The position numbers and the translations under genes are program-made. The notes under the pieces were generated by a model. It was given only the letters and a program-made list of their open reading frames with translations, was not told the origin of the DNA and did not search any database. 64,000 nucleotides of DNA, taken from positions 5,333,001-5,397,000 of the forward strand of contig NZ_CP109017.1 of NCBI RefSeq assembly GCF_036226765.1. Direction: 5' to 3'. This DNA is from Streptomyces sp. NBC_00670 (lineage in GTDB: Bacteria > Actinomycetota > Actinomycetes > Streptomycetales > Streptomycetaceae). Of the stretch, positions 33,618 through 40,424 are shown piece by piece (position 1 is the stretch's first letter; each line of letters starts with the position of its first letter).

Positions 33618-33665
33618 CGAGCACACGGTGGACGTGCAGAACGAGCACACGGTGGACGTGCAGAA
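33618..33665 (+). repeat. 24-bp perfect tandem duplication spanning a start codon
   Basis: Copies at 33618-33641 and 33642-33665 (each begins CGAGCACACGGTGGACGTGC). The unit is in frame (8 codons) and duplicates the GTG start region of the DivIVA-like gene, giving GTG codons at 33628 and 33652. Confidence 0.92.
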
Positions 33666-34797
33666 GAAGCTCGACGAGATCGTCGCCGCGGTCTCCGGCG
33701 CCCGGTCGATGCCCATGTCGGCCTCGTGCGTGGTCAACCGCGCCGAACTGCTCTCCCAGCTCGAGGAGGTGCGCGCGGCGCTGCCCGGCTCCCTCGCCCA
33801 GGCCGAGGAACTCATCGGCGACCGCGAGCACCTGGTGGAACGGGCCCGCCAGGAGGCCGACCGGATCATCGAGACCGCGCACGCCGAACGCGGCTCCCTG
33901 ATCTCCGACACCGAGATCGCGCGCCGCTCCCAGGCCGAGGCCGACCGCATCCTGGACGAGGCCCGCCGGGAGGCCGAGGAGATCCGCGCCGAGGCCGACG
34001 ACTACGTCGACTCCAAGCTCGCCAACTTCGAGGTCGTCCTCACCAAGACCCTCGGCTCCGTCGGCCGCGGCCGCGAGAAGCTGCTCGGCACCGGCCCGGG
34101 ACTCGACGAGAACGGCTACGAGGACGAGGACGCCCCCGAGCGCAGCCACGACCCCGAGACCCTGCGCCGCGACGCCGACGCCTACGTGGACGTCAAGCTC
34201 GGCGCCTTCGAGGCCGTCCTCGCCAAGACCCTGGACGCGGTCGGCCGCGGCCGGCAGAAGCTGCACGGCCGCATCGCCACCGACGAACTCGGCGCCCTCG
34301 CCCTGAACGACGACGGCGCCCCCGGCCGGCACACCAGCGACGCCGACTACCTCGCCGACCTCGCCGCCCTCTCCGACACCCCGGCCGCGCCCGCGCAGCA
34401 GCGCGGCGCACCGCCCGCCCCCGCCGAGCAGCCCGCCGTCGCCGCCCAGCAGCAGGACCCGTACGGCTACGGCCAGTCCGAGACCTACGGCGACGGACAG
34501 GGCGCCGACGCCTACGGGGACGGCGGCCAGGGCACCGACGCCTACGGCTACCCGCAGCAGGCCTACGCCCCGCAGGACCCGTACGGCTACGCGCAGGCCG
34601 ACCCGTACGCCGCCGCCTACCAGCAGCAGGGCTACGACCCCCAGGCCGCCTACGACCAGCAGGCCCAGGCCCAGGCACAGGTCTACGGCCAGGTGCCGGC
34701 CCAGGCCCACACCCTGGACGAGACCAGCCTCTTCGACACCAGCATGATCAGCGCCGAGCAGCTGCGGGCGTACGAGGAGGGGCGCGGCGGCCACTGA
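33628..34797 (+). CDS. DivIVA-like cell-division initiation protein
   Basis: A 389-residue coiled-coil protein of the DivIVA/ATP-synthase-B-like group in streptomycetes. Residues about 45-130 are a long charged coiled coil (QAEADRILDEARREAEEIRAE). Two similar segments follow: DDYVDSKLANFEVVLTKTLGSVGRGREKL and, about 50 residues on, the related DAYVDVKLGAFEAV repeat. The C-terminus (about 265-365) is a Gln/Tyr/Pro/Gly-rich low-complexity tail (DPYGYGQ, YQQQGYDPQ). The start is ambiguous: GTG 33628 or the duplicated GTG 33652, the latter being the likely ancestral one. Probably peripheral to the membrane and polar-growth machinery; exact role not known to me. Confidence 0.85.
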   Translation: MDVQNEHTVDVQKKLDEIVAAVSGARSMPMSASCVVNRAELLSQLEEVRAALPGSLAQAEELIGDREHLVERARQEADRIIETAHAERGSLISDTEIARRSQAEADRILDEARREAEEIRAEADDYVDSKLANFEVVLTKTLGSVGRGREKLLGTGPGLDENGYEDEDAPERSHDPETLRRDADAYVDVKLGAFEAVLAKTLDAVGRGRQKLHGRIATDELGALALNDDGAPGRHTSDADYLADLAALSDTPAAPAQQRGAPPAPAEQPAVAAQQQDPYGYGQSETYGDGQGADAYGDGGQGTDAYGYPQQAYAPQDPYGYAQADPYAAAYQQQGYDPQAAYDQQAQAQAQVYGQVPAQAHTLDETSLFDTSMISAEQLRAYEEGRGGH

Positions 34798-34832
34798 GGG
34801 CCCCGGCCGCCGGTGGCCGGACGGGACGCGGT

Positions 34833-34861
34833 TTGGGCCGTCGCGGATGGTCCAGTATCCT
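34833..34861 (+). promoter_or_regulatory. Promoter of DUF177-rpmF operon (predicted)
   Basis: TTGGGC (34833-34838), a 17-bp spacer and TATCCT (34856-34861), about 100 bases upstream of the DUF177 gene. Confidence 0.6.
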
Positions 34862-34963
34862 GGCCCTTCGGTCGCGCGTGCATCCGCGATCCACGCTGCC
34901 CGGAACATCCCCGGCGGCGACCTCCCCCCGGAACTCCCCGGAGTTCGAAGACCGAAAGCAGGA

Positions 34964-35608
34964 ATGGCCCTGAACGCCCGCCTCGACCACCGCAACCCCC
35001 TCGTGATCGACACGCACGAGCTGGGGCGGCGTCCTGGTGCGCTGCGGCGGCTGACCCGCACGGTCGACGCCCCCAAGGACTTCGGTGTCCGCGGGGTGAT
35101 CGGAGTGCCCGAGGGCGCCCCGGTCGTACTCGATCTCCGGATGGAGTCGGTCATGGAGGGCGTGCTCGTCACGGGTACCGCCGGTGCCACGGCCGAGGGG
35201 GAGTGCGTAAGGTGTCTGGAGCCGCTCCGGCAGGAGACCGAGGCGGAGTTCCAGGAACTGTTCTCGTACCCTGACGCCGACGACCGGGGCCGCGTGCGCG
35301 CGGAACCGGGCGACGACGCCGAGGACGACGAGGACAGGTACTTCGTCGAGGACGATCTGATCGACCTCGAACCCGTGCTGCGCGATGCGGTGGTGCTCGC
35401 ACTGCCGATGCAGCCGGTGTGCCAGGACGACTGTCCGGGCCTGTGCTCCGAGTGCGGGGTGCGGCTCGCGGACGACCCGGACCACCACCATGACGCCGTC
35501 GACATCCGTTGGGCGGCATTGCAGGGAATCGCCGGTTCACTCGAATCCGGCGACAAGGACGACACGAGCGGCACCGATTCGGGCGCCGACGAGAAGCAGG
35601 AGAAGTAG
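34964..35608 (+). CDS. DUF177 (YceD) family protein
   Basis: A 214-residue protein of the YceD/DUF177 family, whose gene almost always precedes rpmF. In plants and bacteria the family is linked to 23S rRNA accumulation. Conserved CxxC-type cysteines occur in EGECVRCLEPL (about 81-91) and in CQDDCPGLCSECG (about 156-168), which may bind zinc. An acidic stretch (DDAEDDEDRYFVEDD) lies between. ATG at 34964. rpmF starts two bases after the stop. Confidence 0.93.
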   Translation: MALNARLDHRNPLVIDTHELGRRPGALRRLTRTVDAPKDFGVRGVIGVPEGAPVVLDLRMESVMEGVLVTGTAGATAEGECVRCLEPLRQETEAEFQELFSYPDADDRGRVRAEPGDDAEDDEDRYFVEDDLIDLEPVLRDAVVLALPMQPVCQDDCPGLCSECGVRLADDPDHHHDAVDIRWAALQGIAGSLESGDKDDTSGTDSGADEKQEK

Positions 35609-35610
35609 CC

Positions 35611-35784
35611 GTGGCTGTTCCGAAGCGGAAGATGTCGCGCAGCAACACGCGCCACCGCCGGTCGCAGTGGAAGGCTGCGGTCCCCACCCTGGTCGCGTGC
35701 GAGCGCTGCCACGAGCCGAAGCTGCAGCACATCGCGTGCCCGTCGTGCGGCACGTACAACAAGCGTCAGGTCCTCGAGGTCTGA
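35611..35784 (+). CDS. rpmF: 50S ribosomal protein L32
   Basis: A 57-residue ribosomal protein. The N-terminus VAVPKRKMSRSNTRHRRSQWK is typical L32, and the zinc ribbon is C-x2-C (CERC) plus C-x2-C (CPSC), the zinc-binding form. GTG start at 35611, with the ribosome site AGCAGGAGAAG overlapping the end of the DUF177 gene. rnc follows, a common actinobacterial arrangement. Confidence 0.97.
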   Translation: MAVPKRKMSRSNTRHRRSQWKAAVPTLVACERCHEPKLQHIACPSCGTYNKRQVLEV

Positions 35785-35803
35785 TCGGCTGGTGACAGGT
35801 CTG

Positions 35804-36604
35804 ATGTCTGACGCCACAAGTGGTCCCCGCCGCGGCGGGGCCGGCTCGGCGGACAACGCGGCCTCGTCCCACACGCTTCTGGAAGGGCGGCTCGGCTACA
35901 AGCTCGAGACCGCCCTTCTGGTGCGCGCGCTGACCCACCGTTCGTACGCGTACGAGAACGGCGGTCTGCCGACGAACGAGCGTCTGGAGTTCCTCGGGGA
36001 CTCCGTGCTCGGTCTCGTCGTCACCGACACGCTGTACCGCACCCACCCCGACCTGCCCGAGGGCCAGCTGGCCAAGCTGCGGGCCGCGGTGGTCAACTCG
36101 CGTGCGCTGGCGGGGGTCGGCCGTGGGCTCGACCTGGGCTCCTTCATCCGGCTCGGCCGGGGCGAAGAGGGCACGGGCGGCCGGGACAAGGCCTCCATCC
36201 TCGCCGACACCCTCGAAGCGGTGATCGGCGCGGTCTACCTCGACCAGGGCCTCGATGCGGCCTCCGAACTGGTGCACCGCCTGTTCGACCCGCTGATCGA
36301 GAAGTCCTCGAACCTGGGTGCCGGCCTGGACTGGAAGACCAGCCTCCAGGAACTCACCGCGACCGAAGGGCTCGGCGTCCCCGAGTACCTGGTCACGGAG
36401 ACGGGCCCGGACCACGAGAAGACCTTCACTGCTGCCGCCCGCGTCGGAGGCGTCTCGTACGGCACCGGCACCGGCCGCAGCAAGAAGGAGGCGGAGCAGC
36501 AGGCCGCGGAGTCGGCCTGGCGCTCCATCCGTGCCGCCGCCGACGAGCGTGCCAAGGCGGCCGGAGCCGCCACGGACGCCGACGAGGCGGCCGCCTCCGC
36601 CTGA
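35804..36604 (+). CDS. rnc: Ribonuclease III (AbsB in streptomycetes)
   Basis: Double-strand-specific endoribonuclease for rRNA processing and mRNA turnover; its S. coelicolor orthologue AbsB is a global regulator of antibiotic production. It has 266 residues from the ATG at 35804; a GTG at 35792 is an alternative. The RNase III signature is ERLEFLGDSVLG (about 58-69), and the second catalytic segment is DTLEAVIGAVYLD. The double-stranded RNA-binding domain is about 170-240 (KTSLQELTATEGLG, GRSKKEAEQQAAESAW). Confidence 0.97.
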   Translation: MSDATSGPRRGGAGSADNAASSHTLLEGRLGYKLETALLVRALTHRSYAYENGGLPTNERLEFLGDSVLGLVVTDTLYRTHPDLPEGQLAKLRAAVVNSRALAGVGRGLDLGSFIRLGRGEEGTGGRDKASILADTLEAVIGAVYLDQGLDAASELVHRLFDPLIEKSSNLGAGLDWKTSLQELTATEGLGVPEYLVTETGPDHEKTFTAAARVGGVSYGTGTGRSKKEAEQQAAESAWRSIRAAADERAKAAGAATDADEAAASA

Positions 36605-36610
36605 CACATC

Positions 36611-36647
36611 CCGAGCGCCCGCCCCCACCACCGGGGCGGGCGCTCGG
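36611..36647 (+). terminator. rnc terminator
   Basis: CCGAGCGCCCGCCCC (36611-36625) and GGGGCGGGCGCTCGG (36633-36647) form a perfect 15-bp stem, seven bases after the rnc stop. It lies before mutM, which may therefore have its own promoter or depend on read-through. Confidence 0.85.
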
Positions 36648-36705
36648 ACCGTCCCAGCGGGTGCCTGCGGTTCCCGGCGCTCACGAGGAGTAACGGAAGC
36701 CCACC

Positions 36706-37566
36706 ATGCCCGAGTTGCCCGAGGTCGAGGTCGTCCGGCGCGGACTGGAGCGGTGGGTCGCCCACCGCACCGTCGCCGACGTCGAGGTGCTGCACCCGCG
36801 CGCGGTACGGCGGCACCCGGCCGGCGGCGTGGACTTCGCGCAGCGGCTCAAGGGCCACCGGGTCGGCACCCCGGCCCGCCGCGGCAAGTACCTGTGGCTG
36901 CCGCTGGACGACGCCGACGAGGCGGTCCTCGCCCACCTCGGCATGAGCGGCCAGCTCCTGGTCCAGCCGCACGAGGCGCCCGCCGAGAAACACCTGCGCG
37001 TCCGCGTCCGCTTCGACGACGCACTCGGCACCGAACTCCGCTTCGTCGACCAGCGCACCTTCGGCGGACTGTCGCTGCACGACACCACCCCCGACGGGCT
37101 GCCCGACGTCATCGCGCACATCGCCCGCGACCCGCTGGACCCCCTCTTCGACGACGACGCCTTCCACCTCGCGCTGCGCCGCAAGCGCACCACGATCAAA
37201 CGGGCCCTGCTCGACCAGTCCCTGATCAGCGGCGTCGGCAACATCTACGCGGACGAGGCGCTGTGGCGCTCCCGCCTGCACTACGAACGCCCCACGGCGA
37301 CCCTCACCCGCCCCGGCACCGCCGCGCTCCTCGGCCACATCAGGGACGTCATGAACGCGGCCCTCGCGGTGGGCGGCACCAGCTTCGACAGCCTCTACGT
37401 CAACGTCAACGGGGAGTCGGGCTACTTCGACCGCTCGCTCGACGCGTACGGCCGCGAGGACCTGCCGTGCCGGCGCTGTGCGACGCCGATGCGGCGGCGC
37501 CCGTGGATGAACCGGTCGAGCTACTTCTGCCCGAAGTGCCAGCGGGCGCCGAGGGTGACGCTCTAG
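36706..37566 (+). CDS. mutM: Formamidopyrimidine-DNA glycosylase (MutM/Fpg)
   Basis: Bifunctional base-excision repair enzyme removing 8-oxoguanine and formamidopyrimidines. It has 286 residues. Catalytic P1-E2 are present after the initiator (MPELPEVEVVRRGL), the helix-two-turn-helix segment has LLDQSLISGVGNIYADEALW, and the C-terminal zinc finger has CRRC and CPKC. The stop overlaps the stop of the converging HxlR gene in a shared CTAG. Confidence 0.97.
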   Translation: MPELPEVEVVRRGLERWVAHRTVADVEVLHPRAVRRHPAGGVDFAQRLKGHRVGTPARRGKYLWLPLDDADEAVLAHLGMSGQLLVQPHEAPAEKHLRVRVRFDDALGTELRFVDQRTFGGLSLHDTTPDGLPDVIAHIARDPLDPLFDDDAFHLALRRKRTTIKRALLDQSLISGVGNIYADEALWRSRLHYERPTATLTRPGTAALLGHIRDVMNAALAVGGTSFDSLYVNVNGESGYFDRSLDAYGREDLPCRRCATPMRRRPWMNRSSYFCPKCQRAPRVTL

Positions 37567-37976
37567 CTCCGTCGCGGCAGGCCCTCACGGGCGTCGTAGC
37601 GCTCGCGGGCGGCCAGGACCTCGTCCATGCTGCCCTCGAGGCAGGCGATCAGGGCGATCAGCCGCTCGGCCACCTCGCGGCCCAGCGGGGTGAGGGAGTA
37701 GTCGACCCGGGGCGGGTTGGTCGGCCGGGCGTCCCGCAGGACCAGTCCGTCCCGTTCCAGCGCGTGCAGGGTCTGCGAGAGCATCTTCTCGCTGACCCCG
37801 TCCACCCGCCGCCGCAGCTCGTTGAAGCGGAGCGTGCCGTCGTACAACGCCCCGAGGGTGAGCGCACCCCAGCGTCCGGTCGCGTGCTCGAGGGTGCGCC
37901 GGGAGGGGCAGCCGCGGGCGAACACGTCGAACGCGTAACCGCTGGGGGAGTCCGTACCGGCAGGGGAGGTCGCCAT
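37563..37976 (-). CDS. HxlR family transcriptional regulator
   Basis: A winged-helix regulator of about 137 residues. The family pattern is clear: CPSRRTLEHATGRWG, LRFNELRRRVDGVSEKMLSQ, LERDGLVLR and YSLTPLGREV. Unlike most HxlR proteins it has only the one cysteine near the start of the domain, which could be a redox sensor. Start uncertain: ATG 37976 (a TACAGT -10-like sequence lies just upstream), GTG 37997 (GGGAG upstream) or GTG 38006. Two copies of GTGAGCGCTG precede it and may be its operator. Target unknown. Confidence 0.87.
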   Translation of the reverse strand: MATSPAGTDSPSGYAFDVFARGCPSRRTLEHATGRWGALTLGALYDGTLRFNELRRRVDGVSEKMLSQTLHALERDGLVLRDARPTNPPRVDYSLTPLGREVAERLIALIACLEGSMDEVLAARERYDAREGLPRRS

Positions 37977-37996
37977 GGCGGCACTGTACTGCGCCA

Positions 37997-38023
37997 CAGC
38001 GCTCACTCCCAGGCAGCGCTCAC
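37997..38023 (-). promoter_or_regulatory. Direct repeat upstream of HxlR gene, candidate operator
   Basis: CAGCGCTCAC (GTGAGCGCTG on the coding strand) occurs at 37997-38006 and 38014-38023, 17 bp apart. The repeats flank the possible GTG starts, so this region could be promoter rather than coding. Confidence 0.45.
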
Positions 38024-38057
38024 CGTAAGAAAGCGCGCACGGCCCGCGCGGAGGTCG

Positions 38058-39059
38058 TCAGTACCCGAAGTCCTGCGTCCACCAGGGGCCGCCGGAGCCG
38101 AAGTGGACGCCCACGCCGAGCGTCTTGAAGTCGCAGTTGAGGATGTTGGCCCGGTGACCGGGGCTGTTCATCCAGGACTCCATGACGGCCTCGGCGGTCG
38201 CCTGGCCCATGGCTATGTTCTCGCCGCCGAGACCGGTGATGCCGGCCGCCTTGGCCCGCTCCCAGGGGTCGTTGCCGCTGGGGTCGGTGTGGGAGAAGAA
38301 GTTCCGCGCGTCCATGTCCTCGCTGAACGCCGCCGCGAGGCCGCGCAGCGCGCTGTTGGCCGCCACCGGTTGGCAGCCCGCGTTCGCGCGCTCCTCGTTG
38401 ACGAGCTGGAGCACCCGCGCCTCGGCCGCGGCCTCGGCGGAGGTGGCGACCGGGGCGCTGCTCTCCGGGTCCTTCGTGGCCTCGCGCTGCGGGGGGACCG
38501 TCTTGCCGGAAGCGGAGTCCGACGCGGAACCGGACCCGCCCTCGGTCGCCGAGGGCGCGGGCTTCTTCTTCGCCGGCTCCTTGGTCTTCCGCGACGGCTT
38601 CTTCGAGGGCTTCGCGCTGCTCTCGGAGGCGGACGGCGAGGCGGAGTCGCTCGTGCCCTGCCCCGGCGTGGCGGACCCGGGGGCGTCCTCGACGGTGCTG
38701 CCGGCGCCGCCCTGCTGGGTCTCGAAGCCGGTCGGGGTGCCGCCGGCCCGGACGTCGTCGGAGCTGCCGCCGATCTTGAACTGGCTGCCACCGGGCAGTA
38801 CCCCGGTGGCGACCGCGGCGGTGCCCAGCGCCACGGCGGCCGAGACGCCGAGCAGCCCGGTGCGCATCGGGGTGGCGGCCTTCTTCCGGCGGTGCGAACG
38901 GGTCGCCCGCTGCTCCGCCTCCAGGACGGCGGCGAAGCCGTAGAGGTTCTCCGGGCCGTAGTGCTCCGCGGGCGTCTCCTGCGCCTGGCTCACCCGGCCC
39001 GCGTGGCCGGCCGGGCCCGTGGCGGCGCGGCCGGCGTCGGAGCGTCGGTGGCGTCCCAT
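38058..39059 (-). CDS. CAP (SCP/PR1) domain membrane-anchored protein
   Basis: A 333-residue protein. A cytosolic N-terminal part of about 65 residues is followed by a single hydrophobic segment (about 67-88, LLGVSAAVALGTAAVATGVL), a Ser/Pro/Lys-rich extracellular linker (about 95-205), and a C-terminal CAP domain (about 208-333). CAP motifs are LVNEERANAGC, FFSHTDPSG, GENIAMG, SWMNSPGHRANIL and the final GGPWWTQDFGY. Members act outside the cell; substrates are mostly unknown. ATG at 39059. It is divergent from acyP, and a 16-bp palindrome lies between them. Confidence 0.92.
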   Translation of the reverse strand: MGRHRRSDAGRAATGPAGHAGRVSQAQETPAEHYGPENLYGFAAVLEAEQRATRSHRRKKAATPMRTGLLGVSAAVALGTAAVATGVLPGGSQFKIGGSSDDVRAGGTPTGFETQQGGAGSTVEDAPGSATPGQGTSDSASPSASESSAKPSKKPSRKTKEPAKKKPAPSATEGGSGSASDSASGKTVPPQREATKDPESSAPVATSAEAAAEARVLQLVNEERANAGCQPVAANSALRGLAAAFSEDMDARNFFSHTDPSGNDPWERAKAAGITGLGGENIAMGQATAEAVMESWMNSPGHRANILNCDFKTLGVGVHFGSGGPWWTQDFGY

Positions 39060-39159
39060 CTTCTGGCCTCTTCCTCAGTGCTTCCTCAGCGCGCGGGCGA
39101 CTCGTGTGCACTCGGCGCACACCCGCTCAGCCTCTTTACGTGATCGGCACACCATCGGT

Positions 39160-39175
39160 TCACACGATCGTGTGA
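39160..39175. promoter_or_regulatory. Perfect 16-bp palindrome between CAP and acyP genes
   Basis: TCACACGATCGTGTGA at 39160-39175 is a perfect palindrome, about 100 bases upstream of each divergent gene. It is a candidate operator for an unidentified dimeric regulator. Confidence 0.55.
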
Positions 39176-39266
39176 GTTTCACATGGGATTCATTGGGTGG
39201 GGACGGTACCCCATGGCGCGGAGGAGGGAAGTGCCCGGACGCACATTGACCGGTTAGCGTGCGGCC

Positions 39267-39548
39267 ATGAACGACGATGTGCGGCTGGTGGCGTGGGTGC
39301 GCGGACGGGTGCAAGGAGTGGGTTTCCGCTGGTTCACCCGGGCCAGGGCACTCGAACTCGGCGGGCTGAGTGGCTTTGCTCTCAATCTGGAGGACGGACG
39401 GGTCCAGGTGGTCGCCGAGGGCCCCCGGGAGCACTGCGAGGGGCTGCTGCGGTGGCTGCGCGGCCAGGACACGCCCGGAAGGGTGGACGGCGTCACCGAG
39501 ATCTGGGACACACCTCGCGGGGGCTACGACGGCTTCGCCATCCGCTGA
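39267..39548 (+). CDS. acyP: Acylphosphatase
   Basis: A 93-residue enzyme hydrolysing carboxyl-phosphate bonds such as acetyl phosphate. The catalytic Arg lies in RGRVQGVGFRWFTRARA (about 12-28), and the catalytic Asn in GFALNLEDGRVQV (N41, replacing the more usual VRN pattern with ALN). ATG at 39267. It is often found next to smc in actinobacteria, as here, with one small gene between. Confidence 0.94.
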   Translation: MNDDVRLVAWVRGRVQGVGFRWFTRARALELGGLSGFALNLEDGRVQVVAEGPREHCEGLLRWLRGQDTPGRVDGVTEIWDTPRGGYDGFAIR

Positions 39549-39926
39549 CACCCGCCGCGTCCGCGCCGCCCGCACACCGGCGCGGACGCGGCCCCGGCGC
39601 CGTCACACACAGAAAAGTCCTGGTGGTTGCCAAGAAGCGGCCGCCGTGGCAGGCTCCGCACCTGACACCGGCGTATGCGTCCGAGGACCCCGCCGAGAGC
39701 AGCGCCGCCGCCCGCACCGGGCCGCGCGCCCCCGGGCCGTCCCCCGCCACGGCGTGATCGTGTTGACCGTCAAACTTTTTGGTGAGACGCTGAAAGCCCC
39801 GCGCACCTCAGCTGTTTGGCATGGCAGAACGGCAGCACCACAGCAGCAGTGCCAAGCACCGCGGATCCGATTCCCTCACGACCCACACCGCTTCGGTCGG
39901 TCACTCATTGTGGAGGACCATCCATC
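39549..39926. other. 378-base region between acyP and the small coiled-coil gene
   Basis: It holds the acyP terminator (39554-39592). A short frame 39623-39757 (44 residues) lacks a good ribosome site and is not called. A TTGACCGTCAA palindrome (39763-39773) could be a -35 or operator, but no matching -10 is visible. Confidence 0.55.
39554..39592 (+). terminator. acyP terminator
   Basis: GCCGCGTCCGCGCC (39554-39567) and GGCGCGGACGCGGC (39579-39592) form a perfect 14-bp stem, six bases after the acyP stop. Confidence 0.85.
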
Positions 39927-40130
39927 ATGGCAAAGGCGCTTCTCGGTTACGTCGGTGGCTCCGACCCTCGACTCCTCGCCGAGATGCGACGGCTTCAGCA
40001 GCGTGTCCAGGACCTGGAAACCGAACTCGTACGGATCCAGGCCGAGAACGACGCGCTCGCGGCTGCCGCCTCTCACGACAGGATCATGGAGCACGTAGAC
40101 GCACACCAGGCGGAGCCTGCGCTCACCTGA
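39927..40130 (+). CDS. Small conserved coiled-coil protein
   Basis: A 67-residue protein. MAKALLGYVGGSDPRLLAEM is followed by a leucine-zipper-like helix (MRRLQQRVQDLETELVRIQ, about 20-40) and an acidic tail. No known domain. The ATG at 39927 has TGGAGGACC upstream. It recurs between acyP and smc in streptomycetes, as I recall. A clear terminator follows, so it is an independent transcription unit. Function unknown. Confidence 0.85.
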   Translation: MAKALLGYVGGSDPRLLAEMRRLQQRVQDLETELVRIQAENDALAAAASHDRIMEHVDAHQAEPALT

Positions 40131-40239
40131 TCGCTGCCACGCTCCCGGCAACACGGCAGTGACCGGGTCACCCGTACCCACCGCTCGGTTGTCGACGCTC
40201 GTACCGGAACAAGCACCGAACACACGCACCAAGAGTGGC

Positions 40240-40261
40240 AAGGGACGCCTCGGCGTCCCTT
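40240..40261 (+). terminator. Terminator upstream of smc
   Basis: AAGGGACGCC (40240-40249) pairs with GGCGTCCCTT (40252-40261), followed by the T-rich TCTTTCTTG. It ends transcripts of the small coiled-coil gene. Confidence 0.85.
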
Positions 40262-40424
40262 CTTTCTTGTCATTCCCGCATGCGCGTTCCTTGCGTGTTC
40301 AGTTGTTGTCCCCGCACCCTTTCACTTCCTTCACGGATGATGTGCCCTGCACATTCATGCGTGAAACCGCAAGGACCCGCACGTTCATGGAGAGCGTGCG
40401 GGGCGGCGGGTAGAGTCCGACGGC

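Noticed and set aside
39623..39757. Possible 44-residue protein after acyP
   Set aside because: Weak ribosome site, Pro/Ala-rich, no conservation that can be judged; left as intergenic.
39763..39791. TTGACC as a -35 element upstream of the small coiled-coil gene
   Set aside because: No acceptable -10 at 16-18 bp spacing (GACGCT only); noted but not called.
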